A DNA stretch of 64,000 nt from Dactylosporangium sp. AC04546 (GCF_022095675.1 NZ_JAHYSG010000029.1:1-64000), one strand, 5' to 3'; positions 27,187 through 36,120 are shown, counted from the first letter of the stretch. The notes: generated from the letters alone by a model not told the origin. A program made the numbers and translations.

Positions 27187-28821
27187 CTAGGTCGTGAGAC
27201 TGGCGACCAGGTCGCGTTTGCTGACCTTGCCGACGGCGGTCAGCGGCAGCTCGTCGACGACGACGAGCCGGTCCGGCAGCTTGAACCGGGCCAGCCCGCG
27301 CTCGGCGAGGAAGGCCTTGAGCACCTTGAGCTTCGGTGGTCCCGGGTCGGATTTCGGCACGATCACCGCGCACACGGACTCGCCGAGCACGTCGTCGGGC
27401 AGGCCGACGACGGCGACCGCGGCGACGGCCGGATGGGCGAGGATCATCTCCTCGAGCTCGCCGGCCGGCACCTTCTCCCCGCCGCGGTTGACGACGTCCT
27501 TGATGCGGCCCTCGACGACGAGGTGACCGGTCGGGAGTCGCCGGACGAGGTCCCCGGTGCGGAAGTACCCGTCCGGGGTGAACGCGGTCGCGTCGTAGGC
27601 CTCGGCCCGGTAGTAGCCGCGCAGCGTGTACGGGCCGCGGGTGAGCAGTTCCCCGATCTCGCCGGCGGCGACGTCGGCGCCGTCCTCGTCGACGACGCGG
27701 ATCTCGTCGGCCGGGCTCAGCGGCCGGCCCTGGGAGGTCTCGACGAGCTCGGCGGCGTCGCCGGGCCGGGTGTAGTTGAGCAGTCCTTCGGCCATGCCGA
27801 AGACCTGCTGCACGGCGCAGCCGAGCGCCGGCGGGATCCGGCGGGCCAGTTCGGCGTCGAGCTTCGCGCCGCCCACCTGCAGCAGCCGCAGGCTGGTGAC
27901 GTGGTGCGGACGCGCCTCGGCCGCCTCGACCCACAGGCGGGCCAGTGGCGGTACCAGCGCCGTCACGGTGACCTGCTCCTGCACGACGAGGTCGAACACC
28001 ACGTCCGGGCTGGGAGCGGGGGCCATCACGACCGTCCCGCCGGCGCCCAGGGTGCCGAGCAGGCCGGGGCAGGCGAGCGGGAAGTTGTGCGCCGCGGGCA
28101 GGGTCACCAGGTACCGGTCGGCGGCCGTCAGCTCGCAGACCTCGGCGCTGGCGCGGGCGTTGTAGGCGTAGTCGTCGTGGGTGCGCGGAATCAGCTTCGG
28201 CCGGCCCGTGGTGCCGCCGGAGATGAGCAGGACGGCCACCGAGGCGGGGTCGACCGGCGCGACCCCGGCCAGTGCCGCCGGGTCACCGGCCAGTCCGGTC
28301 AGGGCGGTGTACGGGCCGGGGTCGCCGGCGACGAGGACGTGCCGCAGGGCGGGCACCTGCCGCACGACCTCGGCGGCGAGGGTGCGGTGGTCGAAGCCCT
28401 GCACGACGTCGGCGATGACAAAGCCGACGGCCTGGGACAGCTCGGCCAGGTGGGTGATCTCGGCGCGGCGGTGCGCCGGCATCGCCATCACCGGCACGGC
28501 ACCGATCCGGGCGAGGGCGAACAGCACGACGACGAAGTCGGCGGTGTTCGGCAGCTGCACGACGAGCCGGTCACCGGCGCGGATCCCGAGGCCGTGCAGC
28601 CCGGCGGCGAGCGCGTCGGCCCGCCGGTCGAGCTCCGTGTAGGTGATCCGCTCCGGGCTGCCGACCGGCCCGGACACCAGGGCGGTCGACGGCCCGTGCG
28701 CCTCGGCCCACCGGCGCAGCAGGTCGCCGAGCGGCACGCCGGCCCAGTAGCCCTCGGCGCGGTACCGGGCGGCCAGTTCGGCCGGCCAGCCGACGGCCCC
28801 GTCGAGCATCGTCCCGCTCAT
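27187..28821 (-). CDS. Salicylate-AMP ligase (aryl acid activating)
   Basis: A 544-aa stand-alone adenylating enzyme of the EntE/DhbE/YbtE/MbtA family. It activates an aryl acid as the AMP ester and loads it on the aryl carrier protein of the synthase-NRPS fusion encoded just upstream. The motif ISGGTTGRPK is the phosphate-binding loop and the C-terminal GKVSK carries the catalytic Lys. The binding-pocket residues read by eye are N-F-A-A-Q-G-V-L-N-K. The published salicylate code is NFCAQGVLNK and the 2,3-dihydroxybenzoate code NYSAQGVVNK, so salicylate is favoured. The fused salicylate synthase supports this, and no EntA/EntB-type genes are present. The ATG overlaps the stop of the upstream gene (ATGA). 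Confidence 0.9.
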   Translation of the reverse strand: MSGTMLDGAVGWPAELAARYRAEGYWAGVPLGDLLRRWAEAHGPSTALVSGPVGSPERITYTELDRRADALAAGLHGLGIRAGDRLVVQLPNTADFVVVLFALARIGAVPVMAMPAHRRAEITHLAELSQAVGFVIADVVQGFDHRTLAAEVVRQVPALRHVLVAGDPGPYTALTGLAGDPAALAGVAPVDPASVAVLLISGGTTGRPKLIPRTHDDYAYNARASAEVCELTAADRYLVTLPAAHNFPLACPGLLGTLGAGGTVVMAPAPSPDVVFDLVVQEQVTVTALVPPLARLWVEAAEARPHHVTSLRLLQVGGAKLDAELARRIPPALGCAVQQVFGMAEGLLNYTRPGDAAELVETSQGRPLSPADEIRVVDEDGADVAAGEIGELLTRGPYTLRGYYRAEAYDATAFTPDGYFRTGDLVRRLPTGHLVVEGRIKDVVNRGGEKVPAGELEEMILAHPAVAAVAVVGLPDDVLGESVCAVIVPKSDPGPPKLKVLKAFLAERGLARFKLPDRLVVVDELPLTAVGKVSKRDLVASLTT

Positions 28822-31800
28822 CCCCGCACCTCCGGGAGGCCGTCGCCGAGCCGGGTGATGACGTCGTCGTCGCTCATCGCGGCGATCTGCAGTACCACTT
28901 CCGCCACCGCCTCCAGCCGGCCCGGCTGCTGCTGGGTGCGGCTGAGCTCGGCGGCCAGCCCGGCGACGGTCGGTGCGGCGAACAGGGACCGCACCGACAC
29001 GGTGTCCGTGTCGAGCAGGTCCCGGAGCCGCGCCACGACGTTGACGGCGAGCACCGAGTCGCCGCCGACGGCGAAGAAGTCGGCGGTGGTGCTGACCCCG
29101 TCGGTGCCGAGCACGTCCCGCCAGGCCAGTTCTACGACCCGTTCCAGGTCGCTCGCCGGTGCCCGGGCGGCGTCGTCACGGGACTCGGCGGCCACCGCCT
29201 CCTCGACCAGCACGCGGACGGCGGCGCGGTCGATCTTGCCGTTGGCGGTGAGCGGCAGCGCCGCGACGGCCACGATCCGCTCCGGGATCATGTGCGCCGG
29301 CAGCGCGTCGGCGAGCCGGCGGCGGACCTGCTCGGCCGCGGGCGGGCCGCCGTCGAGGACCGCCGCCGCGGCGAGGACGCCGGGCCGGCCGCCGGTGACG
29401 ACGGTGCTCGCGGCCTGCACGGCCGGGTCGGCGGCGAGGGCGGCGTCGATCTCGCCGAGCTCGATGCGGTAGCCGCGGAGCTTCACCTGGTGGTCGCGGC
29501 GGCCGAGGAACTCGATCGTCGCGTCGCCGTGGTAGCGGGCGAGGTCGCCGGTGCGGTACCAGCGTCGGCCGGCGTGCTCGACGAACCGGTCGGCGGTGCG
29601 CTCCGGGTCGCCGCGGTAGCCGCAGGCCACGCCGTCACCGCCGATCCACAGCTCGCCCGGCACGAAGTCGGGGCAGTCGCGGCCCAGCGGGTCGACGACG
29701 CGGCACCGCACGTTGCGCAGCGGCGTGCCGTAGGGCACTGACCGCCAGTCGTCGGGGACCGGGCCGGTGACCTCGCAGACCGTCGAGTGGATGGCGGTCT
29801 CGGTGGTGCCGCCGAGCGCGACGAACCGGCAGCCGGGTGTGGCGGCGGCCAGCCGGGCCGGCAGGTCGGCGCCGACCCAGTCGCCGCCGAGGAGCACCAG
29901 CCGCAGCGTCGGGCCGAGGGCTACGCCGCCGGCCAGCAGCATGTCGAGCAGTGGCGGGACACAGTTGAGCACGGTGACGCGGTGCGCGGCGACGAGCGCG
30001 CCCCAGGCGTGCACGTCTCGGCGGTCCTCGGTGACCGTCACCACGGCCCCGCCGACGGACAGCGGCGCGAACAGGTCGAACACCGAGAGGTCGAAGTCGA
30101 GTGCGGAGATGGCGAGGGTGCGGTCGTGCGGCCCGAGCCCGAACCGGTCGATCAGGTCCTCGATGGTGTTCATCGCCGCGCGGTGCGGCACTTCGACGCC
30201 CTTGGGCTCGCCGGTGGAGCCGGAGGTGAACAGCAGGTACGCCAGGTCCTCCTCGTCGACGCTGACCGGCGCGTCGAGCGGGTCCGCCGCCTCGGCGTCG
30301 GCCAGCAGGAGCACCGGTGCACCGGCCCGGCGGGCGGTCGTGTCGGCGAGGACGAGCCGGTAGCCGGCGAGCGCGGCGATGCGTTCGGCGCGGGCGGGCG
30401 GCTGCTCGACGCCGACCGGCACGTAGACACCGCCCGCGGCGAGCACGCCGAGCACCGCGACGACCTGGTCGGGTCCCTTCGGCAGGCAGATACCGACCGG
30501 GTCACCGGGCCGCACGCCCCGTGCGGCCAGGGCCGCGGCGACGCGCAGGGCCCGGTCGCGCAGCTGCCCGTAGGTGACCGTGCCCGGCCCGAGGATCGCG
30601 GGCGCGGCCGGGGTGTCGTTGGCGAAGAAGCCGTCGTGCAGCAGCCGGCGCCCCCGGGGTGCGTCGGTGGCGTTGGCGGCGGCCCGCCGCCGTGCGACCT
30701 CGGCGGGCAGCAGCTGTGCCACCGGCTGCTGCCAGGCGGCGGGGTCGGTGGCGAGGCACCGGACGAGGGCGGCGAACGCGGCGAACATCGCGTCGACGAC
30801 ACCGTCGGCGAAGTGCTCGTCGCGGGTGTCCCAGTTGACCAGCAGCCCACCGCCGAGCTCGGTGACCTGCGCGTCGAGGAGCACCTGCGGGCCCTGCGAG
30901 ATGATCCAGACCGGCGTACCGAACTGGGTCGTGACGGTCTCGTCGAACAGCTCGCCGAGGTTCAGCGCGCTGGTGAAGACCACGGGGGCGAGGACCTGTT
31001 CGCCGCGGGCCCGGGTGAGGTCGCGCAGCACCTCGACGCCGGTGTACGCGGCGTGGGCCGCGTCGGCGTGCAGCCGGCCCTGGACTGTGCGGGCGCGGCT
31101 GAGGAAGTCCGCCGGCCGGCTGAGGTCGACCTCGAGCAGGACGGAGCTGGTGAAGTCCCCGACGATGTCGCCGACCGCCGGGTGCAGCGGTTCGCGGCCG
31201 AACAGCGGCACGTTGAGCAGGAAGCGCGGTTCGGCGCTCCAGCCGCCGATGGTCTCGGCGAACGCGGTCGCGACGGCCATCGCGACGGTGATGCCGTGCG
31301 CACGGGCGGCCTCAGCGAGCGCCTGCCGCTCGGCGGCCGGCAGCAGGATGGCGCGACGGGCGACCCGGGTCGACGCGGCCGCGTCGGGTCGCGTGACGAG
31401 GGGCAGGGCGGGAGCGCCGGGCAGGGTCGGCAGCCGGTCGCGCCACCAGGCGGCCGCGGCGTCCTGCGTGGGCCGGGCCTCCGCACGGTACCGCTGGAAT
31501 GTGTAGCCCGGCGCCGGCCGGTGCTCGTCGGGGCGGGCGTAGCAGCGGGCCAGGTCGGCGAGCAGGATCCGGTAGCTGACGGCGTCGGCGGCGACCATGT
31601 CGACGTCGACGTGCAGCCGGGTTCGGCCGCCGCGCAGCAGGCTCAGCGCGGTGGAGAAGACCTCGCCGCGCTCGATGTCGAGCATCTGGTGGGAGTTGGC
31701 GTCGCGGATCGCATCGAGGCGGGCGGTGCGCTCGTCGTCGGTGAGGTCACGCAGGTCGTGCACGGTGAGGCCGCGCCATCCGGAGGTGCGGGCGATGCGC

Positions 31801-33614
31801 TGCTCGCCGTTGTCGGTGATGACGACGCGGAGCATGTCGTGGCGGTCGACGAGCCGCTCGACGGCCCGGCGCAGGTCGTCCGGGCGCACGTCGGCGCCGT
31901 CGAACTCGGTGTAGAGGTGCGCGGCGACACCGCCGAGCCGCTGGCCGGTCCCCCGGCCGACCCAGTAGGCGTGCTGCAGGACGGCGAGCGGGAACGGGTC
32001 GCCGGCGGATCCGGCCACGGGGTGGGCCTCCGCGGTAGGTGCCGGGCCGGCGGGGCGGCGGGAGCGCAGCAGCTCGGCCCAGCCGTTGAGGGTGGGGCGC
32101 TCGGCCAGCTCGGCGAAGTTCACCTCGATGCCGTCCTGGCGCCAGCGCTGAACGAGCCGCATGAGGGCGATGGACTCCAGGCCGAGCTCGAAGAGGTTGT
32201 CGTCGGCCCCGATGTCGTCGGGGTCCTCCTCCGTCAGCTCGGCGGCGATGCGCCGCAGCTCGTCGAGGCCCGGGTCCGGCTCGCCGGCAGGGGTGGTGGT
32301 CGGGGCGGCGGGGACGATGAAGCGGGACATGCTCTGGAACTTCTCGCGGGTCTCCTCCAGCTCGCGCTCCGGCGTCGACATCGCGATGATCCCGGCGCCG
32401 GCGCGCAGCCAGGTCCGGCCGTCCTCGACGAACAGCGTGCGCAGGACCAGGGCGGCGTCCATGGCGCCGGCGGCATCGACCGTGAGCACGACCCCGCTGT
32501 AGAGCCCGCGGTGCCCGTCGTGGCGGGCGATGACGTCCAGGGCCTCGGCCTTCGGGATGCCGGAGGCGGTGACGGCGGGGAACAGCGCCGCGAGGGCGTG
32601 CCAGGCGTTACGGTCCGCGGTCAGGGTGCCGTGGACTCGGGAGGCGAGGTGCTGGACGCTGCCGCGCTCCTTGATGTCCATCAGTCCCTCGACCACGACG
32701 GTCCCGGGAACGCACACGCCACGCAGTTCGTCCTGGGCGAGCTGGACGGAGATCGCGTGTTCGAAGATCTCTTTCGGGTCGACGCGCAGTTCGGTGCGCC
32801 GGGCGTGGTCCTCCTCGGCGACACCCGTGAGACGGCGGGTGCCGGCCAGCGGCTGGGTCGAGACCTGCCCACCGGGCCCGACCTCGACGACGGTCTCCGG
32901 GCTGAACCCGACGGCGCTGAGGCCGCCGAGGTCGAGCAGGAACGACCGGGCCGGGCTGTTGCCGCGCCGCCCGGCCACGTACGTCGCCGGCAGGTCGACG
33001 GTGTCCGGGACCGGAACGACCCGGGACAGGATCACCTTCTGCAGGGCCCCGGCGCGGATCTCGGCGACGGTTTCGGCGACGGCGCTGCGGAACCGCTCGG
33101 CGCCGACGCCGGTCACGTCGAGCTCGGGCCCCGGCGCGGGCCACTGCGCCGGGCGGGCGGTGACCGCGGCGGCCAGGGCGTCGGCGGCGGCTCCGGCGGT
33201 GCCGGTCAGCCAGGCACGGCCGTCAGCGGCGTCGATCTGGACCTCGTGTTCGGGCACGAACAGGTGCAGCAGCGTCCGGTCGCCGGCGGCGGCGGGCCGG
33301 CCGTGCAGCAGGTACGACAGTTCGAACGCGGCCCAGCCATAGGCCCGCCAGCCGGCCACCGGCAGCCCGGCCAGCAGGTCGGCCACCTGCTGGAGGGGCT
33401 GCGGACCGGTGGGGACGACCTGCGTACGGTCCCCGGTCGTGAGCCGGATCTCGTGGCGGTCCATGCGCAGCTCGGCGACGGGGGCGGTGGCGAAGTGCCA
33501 GCGCCCGTCCCGCTCGTAGACCAGGTACGGGGCCGACGCCGATCGGGCCAGCGCGCCGACGGCGGCCAGCGCGTCGGGCGTCGTGCCCAGCGCGATGGGT
33601 TCGGTTCTCGTCAT
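28818..33614 (-). CDS. Salicylate synthase fused to ArCP-Cy-A-PCP NRPS
   Basis: A 1598-aa fusion. Residues 1 to about 440 are a complete MbtI/YbtS/Irp9-type salicylate synthase (chorismate to salicylate plus pyruvate), with LQKVILSR and PKEIFEHAISVQ of the chorismate-binding fold. An aryl carrier protein follows (S481 in LGLESIAL). Next is a heterocyclisation domain with D672-xxxx-D677-xx-S680, and an A domain whose code DLFNLGLIHK is closest to Cys (DLFNLSLIWK). The last domain is a carrier protein (S1520 in GGDSVLA). One polypeptide should therefore make salicylate, receive it as thioester with help of the ligase, and build hydroxyphenyl-thiazoline. No reductase or methyltransferase domain is present. 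The ATG at 33614 is preceded by AAGGAG at ten bases; the open frame upstream of it looks non-coding. Fusion of the synthase to the NRPS is unusual compared with the stand-alone MbtI, YbtS and PchA/B. Confidence 0.92.
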   Translation of the reverse strand: MTRTEPIALGTTPDALAAVGALARSASAPYLVYERDGRWHFATAPVAELRMDRHEIRLTTGDRTQVVPTGPQPLQQVADLLAGLPVAGWRAYGWAAFELSYLLHGRPAAAGDRTLLHLFVPEHEVQIDAADGRAWLTGTAGAAADALAAAVTARPAQWPAPGPELDVTGVGAERFRSAVAETVAEIRAGALQKVILSRVVPVPDTVDLPATYVAGRRGNSPARSFLLDLGGLSAVGFSPETVVEVGPGGQVSTQPLAGTRRLTGVAEEDHARRTELRVDPKEIFEHAISVQLAQDELRGVCVPGTVVVEGLMDIKERGSVQHLASRVHGTLTADRNAWHALAALFPAVTASGIPKAEALDVIARHDGHRGLYSGVVLTVDAAGAMDAALVLRTLFVEDGRTWLRAGAGIIAMSTPERELEETREKFQSMSRFIVPAAPTTTPAGEPDPGLDELRRIAAELTEEDPDDIGADDNLFELGLESIALMRLVQRWRQDGIEVNFAELAERPTLNGWAELLRSRRPAGPAPTAEAHPVAGSAGDPFPLAVLQHAYWVGRGTGQRLGGVAAHLYTEFDGADVRPDDLRRAVERLVDRHDMLRVVITDNGEQRIARTSGWRGLTVHDLRDLTDDERTARLDAIRDANSHQMLDIERGEVFSTALSLLRGGRTRLHVDVDMVAADAVSYRILLADLARCYARPDEHRPAPGYTFQRYRAEARPTQDAAAAWWRDRLPTLPGAPALPLVTRPDAAASTRVARRAILLPAAERQALAEAARAHGITVAMAVATAFAETIGGWSAEPRFLLNVPLFGREPLHPAVGDIVGDFTSSVLLEVDLSRPADFLSRARTVQGRLHADAAHAAYTGVEVLRDLTRARGEQVLAPVVFTSALNLGELFDETVTTQFGTPVWIISQGPQVLLDAQVTELGGGLLVNWDTRDEHFADGVVDAMFAAFAALVRCLATDPAAWQQPVAQLLPAEVARRRAAANATDAPRGRRLLHDGFFANDTPAAPAILGPGTVTYGQLRDRALRVAAALAARGVRPGDPVGICLPKGPDQVVAVLGVLAAGGVYVPVGVEQPPARAERIAALAGYRLVLADTTARRAGAPVLLLADAEAADPLDAPVSVDEEDLAYLLFTSGSTGEPKGVEVPHRAAMNTIEDLIDRFGLGPHDRTLAISALDFDLSVFDLFAPLSVGGAVVTVTEDRRDVHAWGALVAAHRVTVLNCVPPLLDMLLAGGVALGPTLRLVLLGGDWVGADLPARLAAATPGCRFVALGGTTETAIHSTVCEVTGPVPDDWRSVPYGTPLRNVRCRVVDPLGRDCPDFVPGELWIGGDGVACGYRGDPERTADRFVEHAGRRWYRTGDLARYHGDATIEFLGRRDHQVKLRGYRIELGEIDAALAADPAVQAASTVVTGGRPGVLAAAAVLDGGPPAAEQVRRRLADALPAHMIPERIVAVAALPLTANGKIDRAAVRVLVEEAVAAESRDDAARAPASDLERVVELAWRDVLGTDGVSTTADFFAVGGDSVLAVNVVARLRDLLDTDTVSVRSLFAAPTVAGLAAELSRTQQQPGRLEAVAEVVLQIAAMSDDDVITRLGDGLPEVRG

Positions 33615-33699
33615 CGGCGCGGTACTCCTTGCTGGTTGCGGGCAACGGCACGCGGCATCGGGCAACCTCTCGGCGCGGGTCTCGGTTTGACGATTCGGG

Positions 33700-33933
33700 T
33701 CAGGCGGTACGGGTCGCCTCGTCGCGCTCCATGAGCGCGATCAGGCTCTTGGGCCGCATGTCCGTCCAGTTCGCCTCGACGTAGGCCAGGCAGGACTCGC
33801 GGCTGTCCGGACCGTGGGTCGCCGTCCAGCCGGCGGGCACGACGGCGAACGTCGGCCACAGCGAGTGCTGCCCCTCGTCGTTGACCAGGACGAGGAAGGT
33901 GCCGGACTCGTCGTCGAAGGGGTTCGTGGCCAT
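33700..33933 (-). CDS. mbtH: MbtH-like NRPS helper protein
   Basis: A 77-aa MbtH family protein. It carries the family pattern: [19 protein letters not shown] at the start, SLWPTF in the middle and the W-T-DMRPKSL block at the end. MbtH proteins bind A domains and are often needed for their folding and activity; all five A domains of the operon are potential partners. It is the first gene of the minus-strand operon, 85 bases before the synthase-NRPS fusion, and has GGAGG nine bases before its ATG. Regulation by iron is likely because two iron boxes lie upstream. Confidence 0.95.
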   Translation of the reverse strand: MATNPFDDESGTFLVLVNDEGQHSLWPTFAVVPAGWTATHGPDSRESCLAYVEANWTDMRPKSLIALMERDEATRTA

Positions 33934-34166
33934 GGTGGTGCGCCTCCGGGGTCAGGAAGGGACCGGTGCACGACCGCGGTGGGACGGGGGCGGGTGCACC
34001 GGTGGGGCGTCGGCGAACGATGCGGGGCTTCTGTTCCAGGCCCGGGACACGGCGGCGGTCCGGGCCCGGGGAGTGCCGCCGGAGCCCGGTGTTGCCGATG
34101 CCGGCGCCTGACCACGCCGACGACTCGACACACCGCACGCGTCCAGCCTCTGGACGCCGCAACAAC

Positions 34167-34185
34167 TTAGGTGAGCCTAAGCTTG
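34167..34185. promoter_or_regulatory. Iron box 1 of the NRPS operon
   Basis: TTAGGTGAGCCTAAGCTTG matches about 15 of 19 positions of the DtxR/IdeR/DmdR consensus TTAGGTTAGSCTAACCTAA. It contains the inverted repeat CTTAGG-N4-CCTAAG (34166-34181). It lies about 230 bases upstream of the mbtH-like gene and should mediate repression when iron is sufficient. Confidence 0.75.
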
Positions 34186-34389
34186 CTCGGAGGTTAGTGA
34201 GCGACGCCGCAAGATGTCAATGCGTCTGAATGCACACGTCGCGCATCGGCGGCCCGGACGCGCCACGCGGCGCCGGGAATCGTTGCCCGGCCTGCGGATC
34301 CGCTTCGCCGCCATGGTCCGCAGCGGCCCGCCGGAACCTGGCGGGTGGACGTGAGTGAGTCGCCGACGGGCTTGCGGGACCGGGGGAAG

Positions 34390-34408
34390 TTAGGGTAGGC
34401 ATAGCTTG
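34390..34408. promoter_or_regulatory. Iron box 2 of the NRPS operon
   Basis: TTAGGGTAGGCATAGCTTG matches about 13 of 19 consensus positions, weaker than box 1. Its significance comes from its setting: it adjoins the palindrome at 34410-34426 in exactly the arrangement seen at 36084-36120. Confidence 0.55.
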
Positions 34409-34409
34409 C

Positions 34410-34426
34410 TTCTACAACGTGTAGCA
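34410..34426. promoter_or_regulatory. Palindrome TTCTACA-N3-TGTAGCA upstream of NRPS operon
   Basis: A 17-base dyad identical to the perfect palindrome at 39131-39147 in 13 of 14 arm positions. It abuts iron box 2. Dyads of TACA/TGTA type are typical for BlaI/MecI family repressors; PadR-type regulators also bind short dyads. Two such proteins are encoded nearby (34535-34939 and 38592-39110). Confidence 0.6.
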
Positions 34427-34534
34427 GCGCCCGTCGCGACCTGACCGGGTGCCGCCCCGGCGGCACCAGCGACGAGGCACTGCGCCCCGACCTCGGGAGG
34501 AGACGCAGCGTCCGACCCGTCTCCGCTCACGCCG

Positions 34535-34939
34535 TCAGCGGCGGTGATCCTCGTTCAGCAGGTTGCGCAGCAGCTGCTCGTCGCGGTCGTCGAGCTTGTT
34601 GATGAAGCGGCGCAGCACCGACGCATGGTCGGCCTCCACGGCCAGCAGCTTGTTCATCCGGTCGGCCACCAGACCGGCCGCGTCGCTCAGCGGGCTGTAG
34701 CGGAACGCCCGCCCTTCGCGATGCCGGGCGACGACGCCCTTCTCGTACAGCCGGCTCAGTGTGGTGACGACCGTGCTGTACGACAGCACGATGTGCGGCT
34801 CGAGCCGGTCGCGGACCTCACCTGGGGTGAGCGGCCCGGTGGCCTCGCCCAGCACCGTGACGATCTGCGCCTCGAGCTGACCGGACCGTCGCCGTCCGCC
34901 GCCCGAGCCGTCATCGGCTGTGGATCGTGGTGCCCCCAT
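34535..34939 (-). CDS. BlaI/MecI-family transcriptional repressor
   Basis: A 134-aa winged-helix protein of the BlaI/MecI/CopY family: GQLEAQIVTVLGEATGPLT opens the domain, LSYSTVVTTLSRLYEKGVV is the recognition region, and the C-terminal helix (about 85-130) is the dimerisation part. In the family, such repressors control genes through TACA/TGTA dyads and are inactivated by proteolysis by an M56 (BlaR1-like) peptidase. An M56 gene lies 2.6 kb away (37577-38479). The start is the ATG at 34939, not the upstream in-frame one. No Shine-Dalgarno is visible, but TACAGT lies seven bases before the ATG, so the message may be leaderless. That hexamer overlaps a degenerate copy of the 17-base palindrome, which would suit autoregulation. 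Confidence 0.85.
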   Translation of the reverse strand: MGAPRSTADDGSGGGRRRSGQLEAQIVTVLGEATGPLTPGEVRDRLEPHIVLSYSTVVTTLSRLYEKGVVARHREGRAFRYSPLSDAAGLVADRMNKLLAVEADHASVLRRFINKLDDRDEQLLRNLLNEDHRR

Positions 34940-35038
34940 TGCGCAAACTGTAGTGGCCGACCCCAGGAGCAGGCACAACACCCCGATCGGCCGACCACCC
35001 GCGTCCGCCGTCCGGCGGACGCGGGCCCACCGGTCGCC

Positions 35039-35986
35039 TCAGCGGACGCCGGTGAGGTATCCACCCATCGTGCGGAAGTAGTCCGTGGCCGCGAGCTCGG
35101 TGCCGTCGTCGGTGCGGACCCGCTCGACGGCGAGACCGTGGCTCCCGCCGCGGCGGGCGTCGGCGCCGGCCACGATGACGACGGCGTCGCCCTCACGGAT
35201 GAAGATGCGGCCGGGGGTACCGCCGTACCGCCCCTTGGAGACCGACGCCGCCACGATCCGGATGCGCTCGCCGCGGTGGTAGGTGAACGCGTTGGGATAG
35301 GGGTCGGACTGGGCCCGCACCAGGCGGTCGAGCTCCTCCGCGGACCAGGTCCAGTCGATGCGGCTGTCCTCCTCGGCCCGCTTGTGGAAGAAGCTCGCCC
35401 GGGAGCGGTCCTGCGGCGTCCAGTCGGTGCGGCCGGCGGCGATGAGGCCGAGGGCGTCGACCGTGATCGGGCCGAACAGCTCCAGCGTCTTGTGGAACAG
35501 GTCGGTCGTGGTGTCGCGCGGCGCGACCGGGACGGCCCGCTGCAGCACGATGTCACCGGCGTCGAGCTCGGCGTCCATCATGTGGGCGGTGACGCCGACC
35601 TCCGGCTCCCCGTTGATGAGGGCCCAGATGAGCGGGGAGAAGCCGCCGTAGGCCGGCAGCAACGAGTCGTGCACGTTGAGCGTGCCGAGCCGCGGCAGGT
35701 CGAAGATCTGCGGCGGGATCCACGTCCGCCAGTTGGTGGCGACGATGACGTCCGGGTCGGCCTGCTTGAGCCGGTCGAGCAGCTCGGCGTCGTCGGGCCG
35801 GTCCCGGATCAGGACCTCGACGCCGTGCCCGGCGGCCAGCCCGGCGACCGAGTCGCTCCAGATCCGCTCGTACGGGTGGTCGCTCGCCGGGTGCGTCACG
35901 ACGAGCGCGACCTCGTGCTCGGAGTCCAGCAACGCCTGGAGCGTGCGGTGGCCCCAGGTCTGATATCCGAACATGACGACGCGCAT
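35039..35986 (-). CDS. N5-hydroxyornithine formyltransferase
   Basis: A 315-aa member of the Fmt-like formyltransferase family, which uses N10-formyl-tetrahydrofolate. The catalytic segment N104-V-H106-D-SLLPAYGG and the later DAELDAGDIVLQ block are clear. Sequence and length fit siderophore enzymes such as CchA of coelichelin synthesis better than tRNA-Met formyltransferase, and the partner gene is an ornithine N5-monooxygenase transcribed divergently. The product, N5-formyl-N5-hydroxyornithine, is the substrate predicted for the fourth-module A domain of the large NRPS. GGAGG lies just before the ATG. An iron box sits at 36032-36050, 46 bases upstream. Confidence 0.9.
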   Translation of the reverse strand: MRVVMFGYQTWGHRTLQALLDSEHEVALVVTHPASDHPYERIWSDSVAGLAAGHGVEVLIRDRPDDAELLDRLKQADPDVIVATNWRTWIPPQIFDLPRLGTLNVHDSLLPAYGGFSPLIWALINGEPEVGVTAHMMDAELDAGDIVLQRAVPVAPRDTTTDLFHKTLELFGPITVDALGLIAAGRTDWTPQDRSRASFFHKRAEEDSRIDWTWSAEELDRLVRAQSDPYPNAFTYHRGERIRIVAASVSKGRYGGTPGRIFIREGDAVVIVAGADARRGGSHGLAVERVRTDDGTELAATDYFRTMGGYLTGVR

Positions 35987-36031
35987 GAAGCCTCCAGTGG
36001 TCGACGAAGCTCGATGTGATGTCCATCGAAC

Positions 36032-36050
36032 TAAAGTTAGGCTCGGCTAA
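36032..36050. promoter_or_regulatory. Iron box of the formyltransferase gene
   Basis: TAAAGTTAGGCTCGGCTAA matches about 14 of 19 positions of the DtxR/IdeR consensus and has the arms GTTAG and CTAAC. It is the box nearer the formyltransferase start in the divergent intergenic region. Confidence 0.7.
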
Positions 36051-36083
36051 CCCGCCTCACTGGTATAGCTTGTCGATTGCGAC

Positions 36084-36100
36084 TGTGACAAGCTGTAGAA
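36084..36100. promoter_or_regulatory. Half-conserved palindrome beside iron box
   Basis: TGTGACAAGCTGTAGAA keeps the full right arm TGTAGAA and the inner ACA of the left arm of the TTCTACA-N3-TGTAGAA dyad. It directly precedes the iron box at 36102-36120. The 40 bases 36084-36123 align without gaps to the reverse complement of 34387-34426 with 28 identities. Confidence 0.55.
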
Positions 36101-36101
36101 G

Positions 36102-36120
36102 TAAGGTTAGGCTCCCCTAA
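36102..36120. promoter_or_regulatory. Iron box of the ornithine monooxygenase gene
   Basis: TAAGGTTAGGCTCCCCTAA matches 16 of 19 positions of TTAGGTTAGGCTAACCTAA, the best box in the window. It lies 68 bases upstream of the monooxygenase start. Confidence 0.8.

Larger units (their letters stand above)
33934..34534. other. 600-base control region of the siderophore operon
   Basis: There is no convincing gene here; open frames on both strands lack family features and good start signals. The region holds two iron boxes (34167-34185 and about 34390-34408) and a 17-base palindrome (34410-34426). The boxes are about 230 and 460 bases upstream of the mbtH start, so the transcript may carry a long leader. 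The stretch between the boxes shows nothing I can name. Confidence 0.6.

Noticed and set aside
34194..34466. 90-codon minus-strand frame in the siderophore control region
   Set aside because: No ribosome site or motif, and it overlaps both an iron box and the palindrome; better explained as regulatory DNA.
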